From positions 1 to 11,594 of the forward strand of contig JAISZP010000165.1 in NCBI GenBank assembly GCA_031269135.1: a stretch of DNA of 11,594 nt, given 5' to 3'. The position numbers and the translations under genes were made by a program. This stretch comes from Deltaproteobacteria bacterium (GTDB lineage Bacteria > Desulfobacterota > Desulfarculia > Adiutricales > Adiutricaceae). Positions 6,696 through 11,594 of the stretch are shown piece by piece. The notes under the pieces were generated by a model. The model had not been told where the DNA came from. It ran no database searches and saw only the letters and a list, made by a program, of their open reading frames with translations. Numbering within the stretch: the first letter of the stretch is position 1; the number at the start of each line of letters is the position of its first letter.

Positions 6696-6743
6696 TCCGA
6701 TGGAAAGCCGTTCCGATGGAAAGCCGCTCCGATGGAAAGCCGT
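6696..6743. repeat. Three 16-bp tandem units at the end of the methyltransferase remnant
   Basis: TCCGATGGAAAGCCGY is repeated exactly three times (6696-6711, 6712-6727, 6728-6743), with only the last base varying. The array directly abuts the stop codon at 6744-6746. Such near-identical copies suggest a recent expansion. Confidence 0.92.
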
Positions 6744-7462
6744 TTAGACGCTTCCCTCGACGAAGCCGACCCGTGCTCCTTCACCGTAAGTCTTATCGGA
6801 CCCCGCTTTCAGCAATTCCACGCGACGCATCCGCAAGCGTCGTAGAGCTATGGAGATATATTCCGGATTCAATTCCATGCCGACGAATCTTCGCGAATAT
6901 CGAGCGGCCACTTCGCCCACAGTGCCGGAGCCCAAGAATGGGTCCAGAACATAATCATCCGGGCGAGAACTTGACAATTCGGCTTGTTCCAGATGACGTC
7001 GCTTCTAAGATGCCAGCCGTCGGATTGAAGGGCGAATGCGAGCCGCCACGGAACGCCCAATAAGTCTTTCGGCTTTAATCCGGCAGAGGTGCCGGGTCTG
7101 ACGCTCATCGCTCGCGCTTGATTTTTTTTGTCGGGTGCGCGGCATCCTCTATCGCCGCTGGTGTAACCGTCTCCAATGTTGAGCCATAAAACGCCGTCAG
7201 CAGTTAGAATCCTTCTGACTTCACGAAAAACGACCACAAGATTATCGATATACTGCTGAAGTTGGTTTTCAAGTCCTATTTGCCCATCAATTCCATAATC
7301 CCGCAACCCCCAATACGGCGGAGAAGTGACTGCACACTGGATTGATTCATCTTCCAGTTTTTGCAGCGCAATATATGAATCTCCTTCAATGATTGTCGAG
7401 CAAAGCAGCCTAATTCTTTCAGGCCCTATTTTTTTATGGTCTATTTCATTGAAACTCTCCAT
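6744..7462 (-). pseudogene. DNA methyltransferase (N4-cytosine/N6-adenine, beta class), internally deleted and frameshifted
   Basis: An intact enzyme of this class would transfer methyl from AdoMet to a base amino group. The first segment (7462 to about 6980) starts MESFNEIDHKK after a good GGAAGG site. It carries motif IV TSPPYWGLRDYG, VLWLNIGDGY, the LKPKDLLGVPWRLAFAL segment and VIWNKPN. The matching C-terminal part, with AdoMet-binding motif I DPFLGSGTVG, GMELNPEYI and a tail to 6744, is in another frame. The usual stretch between IWNKPNPMPES and the motif I region, including the target-recognition part (roughly 100 or more residues), is missing. Order IV before I marks the beta class. 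It follows the XRE gene by 14 bases. No restriction endonuclease gene is visible. Confidence 0.85.
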
Positions 7463-7476
7463 AATCAAGGCCTTCC

Positions 7477-7674
7477 TTATTCGTTTTCCATTTTCATAAC
7501 GTCCGCGATATCGCATTCAAGCGCCTTGCATGTCTTGAGCATGCTTTCCATTGAAACAGGTGCGCTCTTGCTCATTTTAGCCGATACGTCACAGCTGACG
7601 TCGGCGCCTTCTTTCAATGCCCTGCGGTTCATTTTTTCATCAATCAACAGCAGCTTGTCGTAGCTTATCGACGT
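7477..7674 (-). CDS. Small XRE-family HTH regulator with no normal start codon
   Basis: The frame encodes about 65 residues matching the compact Cro/C1-type helix-turn-helix family: ISYDKLLLIDEKMNRRAL, then DVSCDVSAKMSKSAPVSMES, and MLKTCKALECDIADVMKM at the end. Relatives usually start Met-Ile-Ser-Tyr. Here the frame opens right after TAG (7675-7677) and reads ACG TCG ATA AGC TAC. An AGGCGG site (7685-7680) sits 5 bases before the ACG. The first ATG (7630-7632) would drop the first helix and has no ribosome binding site. Either ACG/ATA is used, or a start ATG has been lost. It precedes the methyltransferase remnant by 14 bases and probably regulated that operon. Confidence 0.68.
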   Translation of the reverse strand, partial: TSISYDKLLLIDEKMNRRALKEGADVSCDVSAKMSKSAPVSMESMLKTCKALECDIADVMKMENE

Positions 7675-7732
7675 CTATGCCGCCTGGCAAGTCATACCGA
7701 CTCGCAATGCAAAGTTTTATGCCGTGCAAGGC

Positions 7733-7774
7733 ATTATACCACCAAGTCGGAGCCAAGTCATAGCCAAGTAAAAA
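7733..7774 (-). promoter_or_regulatory. Extended -10 promoter with 11-bp repeats upstream of the XRE gene
   Basis: On the minus strand TGGTATAAT gives a perfect -10 (7738-7733) with the TG extension, and ATGACT lies 17 bases upstream as a weak -35. Three 11-bp repeats occupy the -35 region: plus-strand CCAAGTCGGAG (7742-7752), CCAAGTCATAG (7753-7763) and CCAAGTAAAAA (7764-7774). A fourth copy, GCAAGTCATAC, lies downstream at 7687-7697. The inverted repeat ATGCC/GGCAT (7719-7723 with 7730-7734) overlaps the -10 and start site. Repeats one helical turn apart at a promoter would suit operator sites for the XRE protein; that part is inference. Confidence 0.6.
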
Positions 7775-7926
7775 TCATCTTTCTTCATCAGTAAAAAAAC
7801 TTGAATCGACGCGTAAGAACCTAAAATTTATCATCGGCAATTCCACTTTTGAAATCGTCGTCTCAAATATGCCTTTATTTTTAAGCGTCCTATCGACCGA
7901 GATGAAAAATCAAGTCAACCTAACAT

Positions 7927-8006
7927 GACGCCTACGGAAGGCGCCGCCCCGAAGTCGTGAAATGCGGCGCATATTTCACCGTAAAGACGATCCTTATGAT
8001 AAGGAT
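7927..8006. repeat. Cluster of overlapping inverted repeats
   Basis: Four stems lie within 80 bases: CGCCT/AGGCG (7929-7933 with 7939-7943), GCGCCGC/GCGGCGC (7941-7947 with 7964-7970), GTGAAAT/ATTTCAC (7957-7963 with 7973-7979), and ATCCTTAT/ATAAGGAT around one base (7990-8006). The second stem shares bases with the first, and its right arm is the loop of the third, so these cannot all form together. The last is a short palindrome that could bind a protein dimer. Confidence 0.6.
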
Positions 8007-8010
8007 GTAA

Positions 8011-8090
8011 GCGTCAAAGGTCGTTGTTTGAGGGCCAAGGCCGTCAATGGCCGTTAAAGGCTGTTAAAGGCTGTTAAAGACCGACAAAGG
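8011..8090. repeat. 10-bp tandem array, about eight phased units
   Basis: Consensus CYGTTAAAGG. Clear units are 8041-8050, 8051-8060, 8061-8070, 8071-8080 and 8081-8090. More degenerate in-phase units run back to 8011 (GCGTCAAAGG). The central copies differ by one or two bases. Confidence 0.85.
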
Positions 8091-8344
8091 CTTTCAGAGT
8101 GCGGATCTGATTAAAGCTGTAGTTGCCGACGGCGAGAAGGAAGGTGTATACTCTGAAACGGCTGTCGGCTCTGGCGGGAGTTTCGACATTAAGAAGACTA
8201 AGACCTGGAATCAGGCAGTGCAAGGATTTTCTTGCAAGAATTGCGCTATTGTACAAGGGATGTTCGGTATGAATATTATTTTCGATGATTGCATCCTCTC
8301 CACTCTTCGGCGAGCCGCCGGAGTTTCCGAAGAGGCTTGAGAGC

Positions 8345-9025
8345 ATGAATTTAAACAACATAAAACTCTACGATCTCAGCCTCGCCATCTATCACGGTTG
8401 TCCGGCCTACAGCAAACTTGGAACCCCCATCATCACCAGGACATCTTACCGAGCCAGGGAAGGCTACAACGCGGAACAGCTCATCATCAGCAACCACACC
8501 GCCACCCACGTAGATACCCCGGAACACTTCTACGAGGGAATCGGCGACAGCGCAAGCATGCCGCTGGAGAAGTTTTGGGGCATGGGCTTGTTTATAGATT
8601 TGAGGAATAAAGTCTCCGCTCAAAGCCCGATCGGCCCGGAGCTGCTTGTCCCATATGACGGCGTAATCAATCAAGGCGACTTCGTCTTAATCAACACCGG
8701 CTGGAACTCCAAAAGGGGTTACAGCGAGGAGTACCTTAGAAATTTTCCCTACCTCAATAGAGCCGGGGCCGCTTTTTTGAGAGACAAACAAGTAGGCGCC
8801 GTCGGAATAGATTCATTGAGCCTTGGAGGCACAGGTTCGCTGGAGAAGGCTCAGGGTTGTCACCAAGAGCTATTAGCCGCCGGCATCCTGATTTTCGAGG
8901 AAGTCTTCTTCCCCGAGGAGGTGATGGACGACAAAAAAAGGCCCGTCTCCGGATTCCCTCTCAAAATTCAAGCCGGCAGCGCTTCTCCCGTCAGGTTGGT
9001 GGCCTACGACTGGAAAGACTCTTAA
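8345..9025 (+). CDS. Cyclase-family metal-dependent hydrolase (kynurenine formamidase-like)
   Basis: The 226-residue protein belongs to the cyclase/KynB family, metal-dependent amide or lactone hydrolases that include bacterial kynurenine formamidase and isatin hydrolase. It shows the metal motif as H51-TAT-H55-V-D57-T-P59-E-H61 (family HxGTHxDxPxH, with Ala for Gly), VGIDSLSL (D156), and H163 with E175/E176 in CHQELLAAGILIFEE, which supply the remaining catalytic positions. Most relatives are 205-230 residues. I start at ATG 8345 (MNLNNIKLYDLSL), where the family fold begins; an in-frame ATG at 8285 would add 20 unrelated residues. No tryptophan-catabolism genes adjoin, so kynurenine formamidase activity should not be assumed. 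Confidence 0.85.
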   Translation: MNLNNIKLYDLSLAIYHGCPAYSKLGTPIITRTSYRAREGYNAEQLIISNHTATHVDTPEHFYEGIGDSASMPLEKFWGMGLFIDLRNKVSAQSPIGPELLVPYDGVINQGDFVLINTGWNSKRGYSEEYLRNFPYLNRAGAAFLRDKQVGAVGIDSLSLGGTGSLEKAQGCHQELLAAGILIFEEVFFPEEVMDDKKRPVSGFPLKIQAGSASPVRLVAYDWKDS

Positions 9026-9123
9026 AATGCGCCTTAAAGTTCGTCGTCCTCATCTTTAAACTAAAAAACTAAAAAAAAAACTAAAAAAAGATAAAAACAA
9101 GCGGTTAACTGAAACCTGACGAT

Positions 9124-9161
9124 ATCCCGCCTAGTGGAACGACAGTTCCACTAGGCGGGAT
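9124..9161. terminator. Perfect 17-bp stem with a GACA loop after the cyclase gene
   Basis: Arms 9124-9140 and 9145-9161 are exact inverted complements beginning ATCCCGCC, around the 4-base loop GACA. On the plus strand the stem is followed by TTGTCTTATTG and then a T-rich stretch; A-runs precede it (9059-9096). It may be a bidirectional terminator for the cyclase gene, although the T-tract is not immediate. The perfect match is longer than most terminators need, so a small palindromic mobile repeat is an alternative. Confidence 0.6.
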
Positions 9162-9204
9162 TGTCTTATTGTTTCCTTTTTGCTCTTGATATATTTTTTT
9201 AAAT

Positions 9205-9258
9205 AGAGAGGTCGAAACTCTCTGTGAACCCACCCAACGCTTCCGCCTCTTTTAAGAG
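9205..9258 (+). promoter_or_regulatory. Leader of the FIST gene with two small hairpins
   Basis: Upstream of the FIST gene are AGAGAG/CTCTCT around a 7-base loop (9205-9223) and the near-palindrome CTCTTTTAAGAG (9247-9258), which ends 3 bases before the strong AAAGGAGG ribosome binding site. A weak promoter match, TTGTTT (9169-9174) and TATATT (9190-9195), lies upstream with a short 15-base spacer. The hairpins could tune translation; nothing more can be said. Confidence 0.35.
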
Positions 9259-9273
9259 CAAAGGAGGATCGAC

Positions 9274-10440
9274 ATGTTGAAAGCTATCGCCGCATCAAGC
9301 ACCGACAAAAACGCTTTGGACGCCGGTCGACAAACGGGCCAGCAAATAACGACGCAGTTGGCTCTGCCCAAAATTTCCTTGATCTACGCCAGTTGCGACT
9401 ACAATTTGGAAGATGTCTTCAAAGGCTTTAAGAGTTCGGCCCCCAACGTCCCCTTTATCGGCAACACATCTTTTACCGGGGTGATTACGCCCAGCGGGAT
9501 CGTCGAAGGCGCCGACGGTTTCATCGGCGCTCTGGCCATCGAAGACGACGCCCTCATAGTCGGGGTCGCAGGCTTGGAGAAGAAAGGCTCTGCCCTGGAA
9601 ACCGGACGGGAGGTCGCCAAAAAGGCCATGGCTAAGGCCGCTAAACTGACGCCCCCCGCCTTTTTCTACATGGTGGCCTCGCCAGGCGAGGAGGAATTCT
9701 ATTTAAAAGGCATAACCGAGGTCATCGGGCGAGTCCCATGCTTCGGCGGAAGCGCCGCCGACAACTCCATCAACGGCGACTGGAAACTTTACGCCGACGA
9801 TTTGATCACAGCCGACGGAGTCGCCGTCGCCTTTTTCTACACCTCCAAACCCTTCGCCAACTACTACACCGGGGCCTACAGGGAAACCTCCGACGTCGGA
9901 ATCATCACCAAAGTCGCAGACAACAGAATCTTAGCCGAAATAGACGGCGAGCCGGCCCTAAACAACTACGCCTCTTGGCGCAAAATCCCCACCGATAAGC
10001 TCAAGGGCATGGACCTTTTAGTCGCTTCCGTCACCAGTCCGTTGGGCGTCAAAGATCGTCTCGGCGATTTGGTGGCTATACGGCACCCTATGGCCGGCAA
10101 CGACGATCTCACCATGGCCGTCGGCAACAACCTCTCCGAAGGTACGGCCGTCATACGGATGGAGTGTACCCAAGATGAATTGGTCGCCTCCGCTTCCGAA
10201 GCCCTAACGACTCTCATTAAAAAAGCTCCCTTCGATCCGGGAGCTTTTTTGCTTGTGCACTGCGGCGGACGCCGAGCGGGCATCGACGACCGGCTGGGGG
10301 AAGTCGCTCAAAACCTTAAGAAAGTCGCCGGGGACGTGCCCTTCATCTGTCAGTTCACATTCGGCGAATACGGCTTTGAGCAAGACGACCGAAACACCTG
10401 CGGGGGGCTGATGTTGTCATATACGGCTCTGGCCAAGTAA
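9274..10440 (+). CDS. FIST-domain protein (FIST_N plus FIST_C)
   Basis: The 388-residue protein is a FIST N and C domain protein. FIST is a sensory domain proposed to bind small ligands such as amino acids and is often found in signal-transduction proteins. The N domain shows ISLIYASCDYNLEDVFKGF, VPFIGNTSFTGV and the FGGSAADNS segment (about residues 152-160). The C domain covers roughly residues 190-380 and ends FICQFTFGEYGF and GGLMLSYTALAK. No kinase, receiver, GGDEF or membrane segment is attached, so it is a stand-alone cytosolic version. Start ATG 9274 has an AAAGGAGG site at ideal distance. Neighbours on the same strand are a cyclase-type hydrolase upstream and an aldehyde dehydrogenase downstream; the wide gaps do not prove an operon. 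Confidence 0.88.
   Translation: MLKAIAASSTDKNALDAGRQTGQQITTQLALPKISLIYASCDYNLEDVFKGFKSSAPNVPFIGNTSFTGVITPSGIVEGADGFIGALAIEDDALIVGVAGLEKKGSALETGREVAKKAMAKAAKLTPPAFFYMVASPGEEEFYLKGITEVIGRVPCFGGSAADNSINGDWKLYADDLITADGVAVAFFYTSKPFANYYTGAYRETSDVGIITKVADNRILAEIDGEPALNNYASWRKIPTDKLKGMDLLVASVTSPLGVKDRLGDLVAIRHPMAGNDDLTMAVGNNLSEGTAVIRMECTQDELVASASEALTTLIKKAPFDPGAFLLVHCGGRRAGIDDRLGEVAQNLKKVAGDVPFICQFTFGEYGFEQDDRNTCGGLMLSYTALAK
10219..10250. terminator. Intrinsic-terminator look-alike inside the FIST coding sequence
   Basis: AAAAAAGCTCCC (10219-10230) and GGGAGCTTTTTT (10239-10250) are perfect inverted complements around an 8-base loop. On the plus strand this is a GC-rich 6-bp stem followed by six T, the textbook rho-independent layout; it is symmetric, so it would also work on the minus strand. 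It lies wholly within codons for IKKAPFDPGAFL, about residues 315-326 of 388. If active it would end a share of FIST transcripts before the last 60-70 codons. Confidence 0.6.
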
Positions 10441-10454
10441 GGCTCAAGGCCAAA

Positions 10455-10493
10455 ACTCCAAAATAGGACTCCCAAGCAGGACTCCAAAATAGG
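10455..10493. repeat. Three 13-bp tandem units after the FIST gene
   Basis: ACTCCAAAATAGG (10455-10467), ACTCCCAAGCAGG (10468-10480) and ACTCCAAAATAGG (10481-10493). The outer two are identical. The array begins 15 bases past the FIST stop codon. Confidence 0.9.
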
Positions 10494-10501
10494 CTTATAG
10501 A

Positions 10502-10516
10502 GCCGCCGACGGCGGC
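10502..10516. repeat. GC-rich hairpin GCCGCC/GGCGGC between FIST and aldehyde dehydrogenase genes
   Basis: Arms 10502-10507 and 10511-10516 pair perfectly around GAC. No T-run follows on the plus strand, so it is a poor intrinsic terminator. It may be a processing or stability element between the two genes, or part of the aldehyde dehydrogenase leader. Confidence 0.5.
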
Positions 10517-10564
10517 GCTTGAACACTTCCATACGTTTCATCAATGTTAAGGAGCATTTTCTTT

Positions 10565-11594
10565 ATGGACATGATCATTGACGGGCAAAAAGTTCCTTCC
10601 TCCGACGGAAAGACCATTGACGTAATCAACCCAGCCACCGGAAAAGTCATCGATTCCGTTCCGGCGGCGACCAAGGCCGACGTCGAACTGGCGGTGGAAA
10701 AAGCCAAGATTGGCCAAAAGATTTGGGCCAAGGTCCCTGTCTACAAAAAGGTCGAGATATTCTACAAGTTCCTCGAGTTGGTCGCGGCATCCAAAGAAGA
10801 TCTGGCCAAGACTCTATCCGATGAGACCGGAAAGCCCATAACTGAAGCCAGAGCGGAAATCGGCAACATCCCCATAGCTTTTAAAGCTTTCAGCGAAAGG
10901 GCCAAACATCTCTATGGTCAGACCATCCCTCCGGGAATGGAGGCCGGTCAAAGCAGAAACCTTTTAATCACTCAGCGCGAGCCGCTGGGAGTCATAGCCT
11001 GCATCATCCCCTTCAACTTTCCTTGCGATCTTTTCGATCAAAAGGTGGCCCCAACGCTTTTGGCCGGAAACGCGGCCATCGTCAAACCCTCGACCGACAA
11101 CCCTTTGACCCTGATTAAACTCACCGAACTCTTGGTCAAAGCAGGGGTGACCAACGGCGCCGTCCAAATCCTCACCGGCAGAGGGGCGTCCGTCGGAGGC
11201 GTCCTTAGCGCTCACCCGGACGTCCACGGAATCACCTTCACCGGGTCGACCGAGGTGGGAATAGAGACCGGCAAATCCGCAGCCGGCCACCTGGCCCACG
11301 TGGCCTTGGAACTCGGGGGAAACGACGCGTTCATCGTATTGCAGGACGCGGACATCGAGCTGGCCGCAACGGAACTCATCTGGGGCCGCATGTACAATAC
11401 CGGTCAAGTCTGCTGCGCATCCAAACGTTTTCTGGTCCACAACAAAGTCAAAGAGGCGTTCACCAAAAAAGCCGTCGAGAAAATCAAACTCCTCAAGCAG
11501 GGTCCGCCGTCGGACGAATCTGCTCAGCTTGGCTGCTTGATCAGCGAAAAAGCGGCCATAACGGTCGAAGAACAGATCAAAAAGACCGTCGAGC
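10565..11594 (+). CDS. NAD(P)-dependent aldehyde dehydrogenase, N-terminal 343 residues (3' end outside window)
   Basis: This is an aldehyde dehydrogenase superfamily enzyme, oxidising an aldehyde to the acid with NAD(P)+. It shows the start MDMIIDGQKV, IIPFNFP (147-153), the cofactor-site lysine in IVKPS (K174), Rossmann motif FTGSTEVG (225-232), general-base Glu249 in LELGG and catalytic Cys283 in NTGQVCCASKR. A second cysteine follows immediately (C284). The family is about 470-500 residues, so roughly 130-150 are beyond the edge. The overall look is of the succinate-semialdehyde or lactaldehyde dehydrogenase branch, but substrate cannot be assigned. The ATG at 10565 has TAAGGAG (10548-10554) 10 bases upstream; ATG 10571 is an alternative. 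It follows the FIST gene by 124 bases. Confidence 0.93.
   Translation, partial: MDMIIDGQKVPSSDGKTIDVINPATGKVIDSVPAATKADVELAVEKAKIGQKIWAKVPVYKKVEIFYKFLELVAASKEDLAKTLSDETGKPITEARAEIGNIPIAFKAFSERAKHLYGQTIPPGMEAGQSRNLLITQREPLGVIACIIPFNFPCDLFDQKVAPTLLAGNAAIVKPSTDNPLTLIKLTELLVKAGVTNGAVQILTGRGASVGGVLSAHPDVHGITFTGSTEVGIETGKSAAGHLAHVALELGGNDAFIVLQDADIELAATELIWGRMYNTGQVCCASKRFLVHNKVKEAFTKKAVEKIKLLKQGPPSDESAQLGCLISEKAAITVEEQIKKTVE

Larger units (their letters stand above)
7678..8344. other. Long spacer between the decayed island and the cyclase gene
   Basis: About 670 bases contain no gene I can support. From right to left are the XRE promoter with 11-bp repeats, an AT-rich stretch (about 7775-7920), a cluster of inverted repeats (7927-8006), a 10-bp array (8011-8090) and a 240-base stretch open on both strands. 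There, minus 8361-8074 could give 95 residues and plus 8068-8335 about 88 codons, the latter with no good start. Neither translation matches a family I know. The minus frame would have to begin inside the cyclase gene or overlap its start. Confidence 0.55.

Noticed and set aside
6422..7063. 213-codon plus-strand frame over the hicB-like gene and methyltransferase remnant
   Set aside because: It is antisense to two recognisable protein families and includes the 16-bp repeat; the translation shows no domain.
8285..8344. Start of the cyclase gene at ATG 8285
   Set aside because: The extra 20 residues do not resemble the family N-terminus, which begins at MNLNNIKLYDLSL.
9399..9629. Minus-strand frames within the FIST gene (9399-9629, 9966-10283)
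   Set aside because: They are shadows of a well-conserved plus-strand gene with a strong ribosome binding site.

Overview
The window is bacterial chromosome of roughly balanced base composition. Many codons end in C or T, and the gene spacers are wide. The ribosomal proteins S12 and S7 and EF-G read most like those of anaerobic deltaproteobacteria (Desulfobacterota). That placement comes from remembered family sequences, not a search, and is tentative. An FMN-dependent 2-hydroxyacid oxidase of a type common in anaerobes fits the same picture.

Left part (1-4624, minus strand): a str operon, read right to left as rpsL, rpsG and fusA (fusA runs off the left edge). It is stretched by a 145-base spacer holding a terminator-like hairpin and a 335-base spacer holding tandem repeats. 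fusA must start at TTG because a stop codon lies two codons upstream. Upstream of rpsL is a near-consensus sigma-70 promoter (TTGACA, 17 bases, TATAAA). It would start an RNA whose first ~175 bases fold into a closed four-hairpin shape that I cannot assign to a known family. tilS (short form) lies upstream of that promoter on the same strand.

Middle (4625-8344): a 478-base spacer built largely of phased short repeats, then the FMN oxidase on the plus strand. Next comes a small decayed defence-type island on the minus strand: an XRE regulator without a normal start codon, a beta-class DNA methyltransferase missing its middle and frameshifted, and an orphan HicB-like protein. An extended -10 promoter with 11-bp repeats precedes the XRE gene. 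About 670 bases follow without a confident gene, with overlapping inverted repeats and a 10-bp repeat array.

Right part (8345-11594, plus strand): a metal-dependent cyclase/hydrolase, a long perfect hairpin, a FIST-domain protein, and an NAD(P)-dependent aldehyde dehydrogenase cut by the right edge. The FIST gene carries an intrinsic-terminator look-alike inside its coding sequence.

The most unusual property is that most spacers carry their own short tandem repeat (10-22 bp units, 2-9 copies). Each has a different sequence, and many begin at or just after a stop codon. The best case is nine consecutive 14-bp units upstream of tilS.
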